From: CAZZKJ01 sp964654695 | GTDB taxonomy: Bacteria; Krumholzibacteriota; Krumholzibacteriia; WVZY01 | Direction: 5' to 3' | DNA: 43,338 nt | NCBI GenBank assembly: GCA_964654695.1 | Contig: CAZZKJ010000018.1 | Location: 1-43,338 of the forward strand | Shown here: positions 8,593 to 16,234 of the stretch, piece by piece | Numbering within the stretch: position 1 is the first letter of the stretch | How the letters are laid out: the number at the start of each line of letters is the position of its first letter | The notes under the pieces: model-generated | What the model was told of the DNA's origin: nothing | The model's input: only the letters and a program-made list of their open reading frames with translations | The model's database searches: none | Made by a program: the position numbers and the translations under genes

Positions 8593-8749
8593 TTGCGACC
8601 GGACGCCAAATTAAATAGCACTAAGTGTTTCGTCGGAAGCCTTTCCGGCAATAAAAAACCACACACTGTTATGAACAGCCGGTCCTGGTGCCCTTAATAT
8701 AGGGTTGGCCGGCAAGACAGTGGCGGCAAACCAGAAGGAGGCATAATTG
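8593..8749 (+). promoter_or_regulatory. Structured leader upstream of rpsB, candidate S2 autoregulatory RNA
   Basis: Three hairpins lie in the 157 bases before rpsB. GTCGGAA (8632-8638) pairs TTCCGGC (8643-8649) over a GCCT loop. CTGTT (8666-8670) pairs AACAG (8674-8678) over ATG. An extended helix from 8678 to 8713 starts with GCCGGTC against GGCCGGC and ends with CCCT (8691-8694) against AGGG (8701-8704) capped by TAATAT. The second and third share base 8678 and so abut each other. The first is followed by A residues, not T, so it is not a plus-strand terminator. rpsB leaders in other bacteria carry S2-responsive structures. That this is one is inference. Confidence 0.45.
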
Positions 8750-9532
8750 ATGGGAGAGATCACACTTAAGGATCTCCTCGAAGCTGGGGTTCACTTCGGC
8801 CACCAAACCAAGCGGTGGAATCCGAAGATGAAGCCCTTTATTTTTGCGGAGAAAAACGGCATTCACATTATAGATCTTCAAAAAACCCTCGCGGCTTCAA
8901 ACAAAGCTCAGGACTCGATTAGGAAAACCGCCGAGGCCGGACGCCAGGTGCTTTTTCTCGGAACCAAGATGCAGGCCAAAAGTGCGGTCAAGGAAGAGGC
9001 CGAGAAATGTACCATGCCCTATGTAAACGAAAGATGGCTAGGTGGAACATTAACGAATTTTGAAACGGTACGGAGAAGTCTGAACAAGCTCGAGTACATG
9101 GAAGCCATTGAAGCCGATGGGCGTATTGAGCAATTTTCCAAGAAGGAAGCTCTTAAGCTAAAAAGGGAAAAAACAAAACTCCTTAAGGCCCTCGGAGGCA
9201 TCAGGAGTATGAGTTCTCTTCCGGGAATGCTTTTCATAATTGATACGATAAAGGAATTCAATGCCGTCAGAGAAGCAAGGAAGCTCAATATACCAATAAT
9301 CGGGCTCGTGGACTCCAACGCGGATCCTGATGAAATCGATTTCCCCATTCCTGCCAATGACGACGCCATGAGGGCAATAAGACTGTTTTGTAAAATGGTT
9401 GCCGATGCGACCCTGGAGGGAAGAGCCAAGTACCTCGAGGGCAAGGAAGCCGCAGAGGCAGCCGCCGCGAAAGAAGCCGAGATAAAAAAGGATAAATCGA
9501 AGGAAGGCGCGCATAGAAAGGTCGCCGAGTAG
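8750..9532 (+). CDS. rpsB: 30S ribosomal protein S2
   Basis: Small-subunit protein of 260 residues, a normal length. It starts at ATG 8750 behind AAGGAGG with 8-base spacing. A TTG three bases earlier is in frame but less likely. Diagnostic stretches: LLEAGVHFGHQTKRWNPKMKPFIF, VLFLGTKMQAKSAVKEEAE, YVNERWLGGTLTNFETV, LPGMLFIIDTIKE and PIIGLVDSNADPDEIDFPIPANDDAMRAIRL. The C-terminus is an Ala/Glu/Lys-rich charged tail typical of S2. First gene of the rpsB-tsf-pyrH-frr-uppS-cdsA-dxr-rseP cluster. Confidence 0.97.
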   Translation: MGEITLKDLLEAGVHFGHQTKRWNPKMKPFIFAEKNGIHIIDLQKTLAASNKAQDSIRKTAEAGRQVLFLGTKMQAKSAVKEEAEKCTMPYVNERWLGGTLTNFETVRRSLNKLEYMEAIEADGRIEQFSKKEALKLKREKTKLLKALGGIRSMSSLPGMLFIIDTIKEFNAVREARKLNIPIIGLVDSNADPDEIDFPIPANDDAMRAIRLFCKMVADATLEGRAKYLEGKEAAEAAAAKEAEIKKDKSKEGAHRKVAE

Positions 9533-9544
9533 ATGGAGGTAAAC

Positions 9545-10138
9545 ATGGAGATTCCCGCAGCTCAAGTCAAACAACTGCGCGAGAGCACTGGTGCAGGATT
9601 CATGGACTGCAAGAAGGCACTTCAAGAAAGCGGAGGCGATGTGGACAAAGCCGTCGAGTCCCTGAGATTAAAAGGCCTGGCCAAAGCTCAGAAGAAATCC
9701 GGCAGGGAAACCGCAGAAGGTCTTGTTATGTCGTATATTCATCCCGGCAACAGGATAGGGGTTTTACTTGAAGTAAACTGTGAAACAGATTTTGCCGCGA
9801 GAACAGAAGAATTTCAGGCTTTCGCCAAGAATATTGCGATGCAGATAGCAGCGGCGTCACCCCTGGCGGTGACCAGGGAGGAACTCGACGCGAAGGTCAT
9901 CGAGAAAGAACGCGCGTTTTGTAAAAAACAGGTTGAGGAGGAGAAAAAACCAGATCATGTAGTGGAGAAAATTATCGAGGGCAGAATGGAAAAGTTTTTT
10001 TCCGAAGCTTGTCTGGTCGACCAGGTTTATATCAGGGATTCGGATAAAAGAATAAACGACCTGCTGAAGGAATTAGTCGGTAAAATAGGGGAGAATGTCC
10101 GGATTGCGCGATTTGCAAGGTTTCAACTGGGGCAGTAG
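9545..10138 (+). CDS. tsf: Elongation factor Ts, short form
   Basis: Guanine-nucleotide exchange factor for EF-Tu. At 197 residues it is the compact, Thermus-like form with a single core domain. VKQLRESTGAGFMDCKKAL is the N-terminal UBA-like domain and VNCETDFAARTEEF (Asp82) contains the TDF motif that displaces magnesium on EF-Tu. GGAGGT (9535-9540) sits just before ATG 9545. An in-frame ATG at 9533 lies inside that ribosome site, so 9545 is preferred. Twelve bases after rpsB. Confidence 0.95.
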   Translation: MEIPAAQVKQLRESTGAGFMDCKKALQESGGDVDKAVESLRLKGLAKAQKKSGRETAEGLVMSYIHPGNRIGVLLEVNCETDFAARTEEFQAFAKNIAMQIAAASPLAVTREELDAKVIEKERAFCKKQVEEEKKPDHVVEKIIEGRMEKFFSEACLVDQVYIRDSDKRINDLLKELVGKIGENVRIARFARFQLGQ

Positions 10139-10213
10139 TGTCGAATTGAATGCATAAACCTTTTCGGTTTGTTGACAGAGAGGTCCGGCGATATCGATGG
10201 AGGGAGGATAGGT

Positions 10214-10927
10214 TTGTCCCGCCTCAAGCTCAAAAGAGTTCTTCTTAAGATCAGCGGCGAAATACTTGCGGGAAAAAGACGGGAAGGCCTGGATTTCGAT
10301 AAACTCGCGGCTTTGTCCCGCGAAGTTGCATCCGTGCAAACTGAAGGTGCGGAGATCGGAATCGTGGTAGGCGGCGGCAATATATTCAGAGGCCAGTCCG
10401 CAAGCAAAGCCGGGATGGACAGGGTGAGCGCTGATTACATGGGTATGCTCGCTACCGTAATCAACGCCCTGGCCCTTCAAAGCAGCCTTGAAAAAGAGGG
10501 GATTTCCACACGAGTTCTTACCGCAATAAAAATGGAACAGCTGGCGGAACCGTATATCAGACGCCGAGCAATTCGACATATAGAAAAAGGCCGGGTTGTA
10601 ATCATGGCCGGCGGGACGGGGAATCCATATTTTACGACCGATACAGCGGCGGCGCTTCGTGCTGTCGAGATTGACGCAGAAGCAGTTCTGAAGGGGACGA
10701 AGGTCGAAGGCGTGTACGCCCACGATCCTGTTGAGCGTCCCGACGCAGAAAAATTCGATTCATTGAGCTATATTGAAGTCCTTAATAAGGGATTGAAGGT
10801 GATGGATGCGACCGCGGTCTCGCTCTGTATGGAGAATAAACTGCCCATACTGGTTTTCAATTTGAACGGAAATAAAAACCTTCTCAAATTGATGTCCGGA
10901 GAAAGTGTAGGTACTATAGTATCTTAG
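10214..10927 (+). CDS. pyrH: UMP kinase
   Basis: Phosphorylates UMP to UDP with ATP in pyrimidine nucleotide synthesis. Amino-acid-kinase fold, 237 residues with a TTG start. LKRVLLKISGEILAG, GGGNIFRGQSA, DYMGMLATVINALALQ, AGGTGNPYFTTDTAAALRA, KVEGVYAHDPVERPDA and the final MSGESVGTIVS are the family landmarks. The TTG at 10214 is chosen because GGAGGGAGGA (10199-10208) lies five bases upstream and the protein then begins, as in relatives, about ten residues before the glycine-rich loop. The longer frame from 10169 has no ribosome site. A perfect TTGACA at 10172-10177 has no matching -10, so I do not call a promoter there. Confidence 0.95.
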   Translation: MSRLKLKRVLLKISGEILAGKRREGLDFDKLAALSREVASVQTEGAEIGIVVGGGNIFRGQSASKAGMDRVSADYMGMLATVINALALQSSLEKEGISTRVLTAIKMEQLAEPYIRRRAIRHIEKGRVVIMAGGTGNPYFTTDTAAALRAVEIDAEAVLKGTKVEGVYAHDPVERPDAEKFDSLSYIEVLNKGLKVMDATAVSLCMENKLPILVFNLNGNKNLLKLMSGESVGTIVS

Positions 10928-10942
10928 CTGGGAGGGACAGTC

Positions 10943-11500
10943 ATGGTAAAAGAAGTATTAAAGAATACAGAGGAATCGATGGATAAATCTGTCGATAGTC
11001 TTCGTCATGAACTGGCCGGTATCAGGACGGGAAAAGCCAATCCCGCCCTGCTGGATTCGATCAAGGTCAATTATTACGGCCAGATGGTTCCCGTTAAACA
11101 GGTTGCTAATATTGCGGTACCGGACTCGAAATTGATCACGATTCAGCCGTGGGACAAAACTATGGTTTCCGAAATTGAAAAGGCCGTCTTGTCTTCCGAA
11201 CTGGGTCTGAACCCTCAAAGCGACGGAGTCTTGATCAGGCTGCCGATTCCCGCATTGACCGAAGAAAGGCGCAAGGACCTTGTCAAGCTGACCAGGCGAA
11301 TCGCCGAAGAATCCAGAGTGGCCATCCGCAATATTCGCAGAGAGGCGAATGAAAAGACCAAGAAGCTCGAGAAAAATCATGATATTTCTGAAGATGAAAT
11401 GCACACTCGAATAGACGAGATTCAAAAACTTACCGATTCGTACATTGCTAAGGTTGATGAAATAATAAGTGCCAAAGAAAAAGAAATCATGGAAATATAA
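10943..11500 (+). CDS. frr: Ribosome recycling factor
   Basis: With EF-G, splits the post-termination ribosome. 185 residues, standard. SLRHELAGIRTGKANPALLDSIKVNYYG is the hinge region, followed by PVKQVANIAVPDSKLITIQPWD and SDGVLIRLPIPALTEERRKDLVK. The C-terminal helix RIDEIQKLTDSYIAKVDE is typical. GGAGGG precedes ATG 10943. Fifteen bases after pyrH. Confidence 0.97.
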   Translation: MVKEVLKNTEESMDKSVDSLRHELAGIRTGKANPALLDSIKVNYYGQMVPVKQVANIAVPDSKLITIQPWDKTMVSEIEKAVLSSELGLNPQSDGVLIRLPIPALTEERRKDLVKLTRRIAEESRVAIRNIRREANEKTKKLEKNHDISEDEMHTRIDEIQKLTDSYIAKVDEIISAKEKEIMEI

Positions 11501-11568
11501 TTTCCAGGAATTCTATGCCGTATTCCAGGCGATTTTGGCCACTGAGGCCCTCCTCGCCGGTTTATTAA

Positions 11569-12315
11569 ATGACCTACGATACTGAAGCTCAAATCCGGAA
11601 GCTCAAGCGCTCCAAAAATCTCCCGGCACATATCGCCATTATAATGGACGGTAACGGCAGGTGGGCCCAGAAAAAAAGACTGCCGAGACTGGCCGGCCAC
11701 AGGGCAAGTCGCGAATCGGTCCGCGCCGTGGTTCGTTCTTCCGCTAAAATCGGAATAAAATACCTCACCCTTTATGCTTTTTCCCTGGAAAACTGGAACA
11801 GGCCGAGAGCGGAAGTGAATGGTTTGATGGGGTTTTTCAGGAGAGTGCTGCGGGAAGAGCATGAGGAACTAAACGATAACGGCGTTCAACTACGTGTAAT
11901 GGGCCGCATGGAGCTCCTGCAGGAGCAGACGCGAAAAACCGTAAAACAGGCGATATCAAAACTTGCTCACAACGAAAGACTGGTGCTTACTCTGGCTTTG
12001 AGCTACGGCGGAAGAGCGGAGATAATCGACGCCGCCCGGGCGGCCGCCCGGGATTCCTTGAAGGGCAAATTAGATCCTGAAAAGATGGATGAAAATCTGT
12101 TCAGAAATTATTTTTATGATCCCGATCTTCCCGACCCCGATCTTCTTATAAGAACAAGTGGCGAAATGAGAGTTTCGAATTTCTTGCTCTGGCAGATTGC
12201 ATATTCGGAAATTTTCGTAACCAGCGTCCTATGGCCTGATTTCAGGGAAAAAGACTTGATCGAAAGTATTAAAGCATATCAGGCCAGGGATAGAAGATAC
12301 GGGTTAATAACCTGA
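11569..12315 (+). CDS. uppS: Isoprenyl transferase (undecaprenyl diphosphate synthase)
   Basis: Condenses isopentenyl diphosphate onto farnesyl diphosphate in cis to make the C55 carrier lipid for cell-wall and O-antigen synthesis. 248 residues. The catalytic Asp27 is in IAIIMDGNGRWA, followed by LAGHRASRESV, YLTLYAFSLENWNRP, LTLALSYGGRAEI and the substrate-binding DLLIRTSGEMRVSNFLLWQ. The ATG at 11569 has a weak ribosome site, but no better upstream start is visible. Third core function of the cluster, immediately before cdsA. Confidence 0.95.
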   Translation: MTYDTEAQIRKLKRSKNLPAHIAIIMDGNGRWAQKKRLPRLAGHRASRESVRAVVRSSAKIGIKYLTLYAFSLENWNRPRAEVNGLMGFFRRVLREEHEELNDNGVQLRVMGRMELLQEQTRKTVKQAISKLAHNERLVLTLALSYGGRAEIIDAARAAARDSLKGKLDPEKMDENLFRNYFYDPDLPDPDLLIRTSGEMRVSNFLLWQIAYSEIFVTSVLWPDFREKDLIESIKAYQARDRRYGLIT

Positions 12316-12336
12316 ACGTTTGCAGGAATAAGGAAA

Positions 12337-13185
12337 GTGACTGACATACCCGTCCTGAAATCATCGGTTTTTCGCAGGGTGATAGCTTCGGTGGTCTTCA
12401 TCCCGTGTTTCATTATCATTACAAAAAAGGGTGGCTATCAATTCCTGGCTCTAATAGATATCATCATTTTCATTGGAACATGGGAATTTTATCGAATAAT
12501 GGAAGCAAAGGGCATAAAGCCCTACAAAGGCATTGGAATTGTATGTGGACTCGCTTTGTCTTGGTACGTATTTTTCAAGAACGGTGTTTATGCAAATTTT
12601 TTCCTGACCTTGATGCTTTTGACATTAATGGGTCTGGAATTGACGCGAAAAGACGTACGTATGGCTATCTATCATATTTCGACAACTATTCTTGGAATGA
12701 TTTATGTATCATATCTCGCATCTCACCTGGTACTGCTTCGGGAATTCCCGTTTAGCGCCAATCTTGATTACAGCATGGGAGGATCCTTCGTTTTCCTCGC
12801 TTTTATTGTAACCTGGGCCGGAGATACCGGCGCTTATTTTATCGGCACAATTGCTGGAAGAAAACCGCTTTTGCCCAGGGTTTCAGAAAAAAAAACGCGC
12901 GAGGGATCTATGGGAGGCTTGATCTTTTCCATTGCCGGTGCTCTTGCCGCAAAATATACATTTGCTTCATTCCTGGAGCTTTGGCATGCGCTGGTGCTGG
13001 GCGTTTTGGCGGCCGCTCTGGGCCAGCTCGGAGATCTTGTTGAGTCAATGATCAAGCGCGACGCAGAGGTGAAGGATGCTTCCTCAACTATTCCCGGCCA
13101 TGGGGGAGTTCTCGACAGGTTCGACAGTTTACTTTTTACAGCCCCGTTGATATATTACTTTCTGAAATACATTGTTTTCAGCTGA
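12337..13185 (+). CDS. cdsA: Phosphatidate cytidylyltransferase
   Basis: Makes CDP-diacylglycerol from phosphatidate and CTP in the inner membrane. 282 residues with about seven to eight hydrophobic segments. The signature is at the C-terminal end, GHGGVLDRFDSLLFTAP, with metal-binding Asp260 and Asp263. VTWAGDTGAYFIG and the charged SEKKTREGSMGG are also conserved. GTG start at 12337 behind AGGA at 12324-12327. The stop lies 34 bases before the dxr ATG. Confidence 0.94.
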   Translation: MTDIPVLKSSVFRRVIASVVFIPCFIIITKKGGYQFLALIDIIIFIGTWEFYRIMEAKGIKPYKGIGIVCGLALSWYVFFKNGVYANFFLTLMLLTLMGLELTRKDVRMAIYHISTTILGMIYVSYLASHLVLLREFPFSANLDYSMGGSFVFLAFIVTWAGDTGAYFIGTIAGRKPLLPRVSEKKTREGSMGGLIFSIAGALAAKYTFASFLELWHALVLGVLAAALGQLGDLVESMIKRDAEVKDASSTIPGHGGVLDRFDSLLFTAPLIYYFLKYIVFS

Positions 13186-13219
13186 TTATTTGAACAGCTT
13201 CTATTGCAAGGACCCGTTA

Positions 13220-14374
13220 ATGAAAAAAATTGTCGTGCTGGGATCCACTGGATCAGTGGGACGAAACACATTGGATGTAGCCGTCCACCATGCAGAACGG
13301 TTTGAGATCGTTGGCCTGGCCGCCGGTTCCAATATAGATTTATTGCTGGAACAACGTAAAGTATGGCCAGAATGTCTGTTCACTGTAGGATCCGAGCAAT
13401 CGCTAAAGGGCTTTGAAAAATCCGGGGATATACGAAAATGCCTGGGTGCGGGTAATGGCGCTATTGAACGTTTAATCAAGGAGACCGGCCCCGACCTTGT
13501 TGTTAACTGCATGTCCGGGTTCGTAGGGCTCAGACCTACGCTCGAAGCTATCAAATCGCGTATCCCGGTTGCCCTTGCAAATAAGGAAGCGATCGTCGCC
13601 GGGGGTGAGATACTGTTTGCAATCGCCAGAAAAAACGGCGTACCCATAATACCGATCGACAGCGAGCACGTCGCCGTCAGCCAGTGCCTGCACGGCCGGG
13701 GCATGGAGCAGGTTGCCGGGATCGTTATCACCGCTTCGGGAGGCGCTCTCAGGGATGTGCCGTTCGGAGAATTTGATTCCGCAGATTTATCCGATGTTCT
13801 AAAACATCCCACCTGGCGGATGGGCGCAAAGATAACAGTCGACAGTGCAACTATGATCAATAAAGGGCTTGAGGTAATAGAAGCCCATTGGCTGTTTGAT
13901 TTACCCTACGACATGATCGATATTATAATTCATCCCCAGTCTATCGTACATTCCATGGTTGAATTCAAAAACGGCTCGATCATCGCCCAATTGAGTAATC
14001 CTGATATGAGGATCCCAATACTCTACGCCCTTTCCTACCCCGAACATATTGAGAGCAATATCGCTCCAAGCCGAATCGCCGATTTCCCACCGCTTACTTT
14101 TTCCGAGGTCGACATGGACAGATATCCCTGTCTCGGTCTAGCTTTGGGAGCGGCGAGAGAGGGGGGTGCGCGGCCGACGGCGCTGAATTCCGCAAATGAA
14201 GTGGCTGTGAAGGCCTTTTTAGACGGGAAAATCGCTTTTAAAGATATTTATAATATAATCGCATACGCGCTTGATAAAATGCCTGCCAAATCTGTTGATT
14301 GCATCGAAGACGTACTGGAGGCAGATGCCGAGGCGCGTGCTTTTGCCGAGGCCGGATTGGCGAAGAACGATTAA
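13220..14374 (+). CDS. dxr: 1-deoxy-D-xylulose 5-phosphate reductoisomerase
   Basis: Second step of the MEP isoprenoid pathway: NADPH-dependent rearrangement of DXP to MEP. The precursors later feed UppS two genes upstream. 384 residues from ATG 13220 (AAGGA eight bases upstream). The longer frame from 13172 overlaps cdsA and is not needed. Motifs: VLGSTGSVGRNTLD (NADPH), ALANKEAIVAGG, IDSEHVAVSQCL (metal ligands), TASGGALRD, MGAKITVDSATMINKGLEVIEA and HPQSIVHSMVEF. Confidence 0.96.
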   Translation: MKKIVVLGSTGSVGRNTLDVAVHHAERFEIVGLAAGSNIDLLLEQRKVWPECLFTVGSEQSLKGFEKSGDIRKCLGAGNGAIERLIKETGPDLVVNCMSGFVGLRPTLEAIKSRIPVALANKEAIVAGGEILFAIARKNGVPIIPIDSEHVAVSQCLHGRGMEQVAGIVITASGGALRDVPFGEFDSADLSDVLKHPTWRMGAKITVDSATMINKGLEVIEAHWLFDLPYDMIDIIIHPQSIVHSMVEFKNGSIIAQLSNPDMRIPILYALSYPEHIESNIAPSRIADFPPLTFSEVDMDRYPCLGLALGAAREGGARPTALNSANEVAVKAFLDGKIAFKDIYNIIAYALDKMPAKSVDCIEDVLEADAEARAFAEAGLAKND

Positions 14375-14407
14375 GATGAATAACTTCTCAAAGATGGGAC
14401 TTAGAAG

Positions 14408-15778
14408 ATGATTATAACAATCCTTGCTGGATTATTCGTATTGAGCGCGGTCATTATCGTTCATGAATTTGGGCACTTCTTTGTTGCAAAACTCTCCGGG
14501 GTTTTTGTAAAAACGTTTTCAATTGGATTCGGACGAAAAATCCTAAAGAAAAGATTTGGTGAAACCCAATATGCCATATCTATTCTCCCATTCGGCGGGT
14601 ACGTGAAATTTGCAGGGGAGGCGGAGGCGTCGTCGAAGGATGAAAAAGAACCCCCCAGTGATGAAGAACTGAGCGACCGGGACATTGATCCTAAAAGGTA
14701 TTTCCGGCAAAAAAGAGTGTTAATCAGAAGCGCGGTGGTATTGGCGGGTCCTTTAATGAATTATGTACTGGCCGTGGCAATTTATATAAGCGTTTTCCTG
14801 GTTCAGGGCCTTCAGGTTATCCCCGCGACGACGATAGGGGAGGTCAAGGTCGGATCTCCCGCAGATTCCGTAGGGCTGGAGGCCGGAGACAGGATCCTTG
14901 CGGTGGACGGAACAGCCGTGGATGATTGGGGAGATGTTCTGGACAGAATTGTAGAAGACAAAGAAAACTTAAAGATTTTAAAAATAAGCCGCAACGACAG
15001 TTTGCTCGATATTCCTTTTAAAAGCGGCATGAAAGACGGGTATATTGTTCTGGGTTTCTATGCGCATCTTGCCCCAAAGATTGGCAGGGTTAAAAAAGAT
15101 TCACCTGCAGAACGCTCGGGTATGCAAATTGGAACCATAATTAAAGCTATTAATGATACTACCGTCAATAGCTACTACGATGTCGAAAGAATTATTCATG
15201 AGCATCCATCAGAGCCGCTGGTGATAAAATGGACTTTCAATAATATTGAACATGAAGATACTCTCATTCCGGAAGCAAAAAAAGTATTGAAAGAAGGAAG
15301 TAAAACCGAGACGACCATCGTCGGCCAGATTGGGGTTGGGCCGTTTTATGCAAAAGAGCCGGTCGGCTTTTTTCCGGCAGTGCGCATGGGGTACCGGTCG
15401 TCAAAGAACATGACCCTGGAAATTCTATCATTTTTGAAACTCCTATTTACCGGAAAGGCCGGGGTTGATTCCCTCGGCGGCCCAATAATGATTACCCAAA
15501 TGGCCGGAGATATGGCCAGGTGGGGCTTTAATTATCTGCTCTATTTTCTCGCTTTCTTCAGTATTAATCTCAGCATTTTCAATTTACTGCCTGTATTACC
15601 TTTCGACGGAGGCCACTTGTTTTTCTTCGTAATAGAGGGTATAACCCGGCGCAAGGTCAAAGACCGGGTCAGAGAGGTGCTATCTCAGGTGGGATTTATT
15701 CTGTTGATCATTCTAATGATTTTTGTTGTGGTCATGGATATCAGCAGATGTTCCGGAACCACTCCCGGAGTTCTCTAG
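14408..15778 (+). CDS. rseP: RIP metalloprotease RseP (site-2 protease)
   Basis: Inner-membrane zinc protease that cleaves anti-sigma factors and remnant signal peptides. 456 residues. The first membrane segment carries HEFGH (His19, Glu20, His23) and the C-terminal membrane region carries NLLPVLPFDGGHL with zinc ligand Asp400. Two PDZ domains lie between (about residues 130-215, GSPADSVGLEAGDRILAVDG; and about 220-300, DSPAERSGMQIGTIIKAIND). The last 13 residues (SRCSGTTPGVL end) are not typical. This stretch coincides with the 66-base overlap with a lipoprotein gene on the other strand, so the extension may be a product of that overlap. Confidence 0.94.
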   Translation: MIITILAGLFVLSAVIIVHEFGHFFVAKLSGVFVKTFSIGFGRKILKKRFGETQYAISILPFGGYVKFAGEAEASSKDEKEPPSDEELSDRDIDPKRYFRQKRVLIRSAVVLAGPLMNYVLAVAIYISVFLVQGLQVIPATTIGEVKVGSPADSVGLEAGDRILAVDGTAVDDWGDVLDRIVEDKENLKILKISRNDSLLDIPFKSGMKDGYIVLGFYAHLAPKIGRVKKDSPAERSGMQIGTIIKAINDTTVNSYYDVERIIHEHPSEPLVIKWTFNNIEHEDTLIPEAKKVLKEGSKTETTIVGQIGVGPFYAKEPVGFFPAVRMGYRSSKNMTLEILSFLKLLFTGKAGVDSLGGPIMITQMAGDMARWGFNYLLYFLAFFSINLSIFNLLPVLPFDGGHLFFFVIEGITRRKVKDRVREVLSQVGFILLIILMIFVVVMDISRCSGTTPGVL

Positions 15779-16105
15779 TCTGCTTCCGGCGGCCGGTTTC
15801 TTCAATCTCTCATTTATGAATTTGAATAATGCAACCCACCTGTCGGGGGTGGAGTTTAGCTTGTTAATGGTATTTGCAATACGAAGGGTGTCTGTCGTAG
15901 AATCAATCGCCGTGAATTGGGAAACGGCCATGAGAGAATCGGTAGTGTAGAGTTGTTGAGCATTGATTATTTTTTCATAAGTGTCGATCAAGTACAGCTC
16001 ATCGGGAGACAGCGCGGAAGGCGCTTCATGATCGCTCCCGCCGCCACACGAACTTGCGAGCAGAAGCAGGATAATGCTTCCTCTTATGAGTTTTTCAAGA
16101 TTCAT
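15713..16105 (-). CDS. Putative outer-membrane or periplasmic lipoprotein, unknown function
   Basis: On the minus strand, about 130 residues from ATG 16105. The N-terminus MNLEKLIRGSIILLLLASSC is a textbook lipoprotein signal with lipobox LASSC, followed by a Gly/Ser linker (GGGSDHEAP). The body is predicted mostly helical (LSPDELYLIDTYEKIINAQQ and similar) and the tail is Gly/Ser- and His-rich. I do not recognise a family. The frame is open a further six codons upstream (GTG 16123), but those add nothing to the signal. Its 3' end overlaps the rseP 3' end by 66 bases tail to tail, and it is divergent from the TamA-like gene. A strong signal peptide in an otherwise gene-free gap supports it as real. 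Confidence 0.62.
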   Translation of the reverse strand: MNLEKLIRGSIILLLLASSCGGGSDHEAPSALSPDELYLIDTYEKIINAQQLYTTDSLMAVSQFTAIDSTTDTLRIANTINKLNSTPDRWVALFKFINERLKKPAAGSRLENSGSGSGTSADIHDHNKNH

Positions 16106-16162
16106 ATACATGCCCGGCAGCACTGCAACCAGGGAATAATGCCCAACTAGATTCTTTGAACA

Positions 16163-16177
16163 GGGAGATGCACAATT
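16163..16177 (+). promoter_or_regulatory. Ribosome site GGGAG with in-frame ATT, possible true start of the Omp85 gene
   Basis: GGGAG (16163-16167) is followed seven bases later by ATT (16175-16177), which is in frame with the Omp85 gene. No stop intervenes. No ATG, GTG, TTG or CTG exists in frame between the upstream TGA (16157-16159) and GTG 16235. Starting at ATT restores basic residues (RVKGSK) before the hydrophobic signal core. Confidence 0.4.
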
Positions 16178-16234
16178 TATAACAGCTTATCATTTCGTGT
16201 CAAGGGATCAAAGCAAATTGGGCCGGCGGCCGCA

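Noticed and set aside
8632..8649. Hairpin after rpsI as a terminator
   Set aside because: It is followed by A residues, not T, on the plus strand, so it fits a leader structure better.
10172..10177. Perfect TTGACA before pyrH as a promoter
   Set aside because: No acceptable -10 element lies 16-18 bases downstream; the gene sits in a tight cluster.
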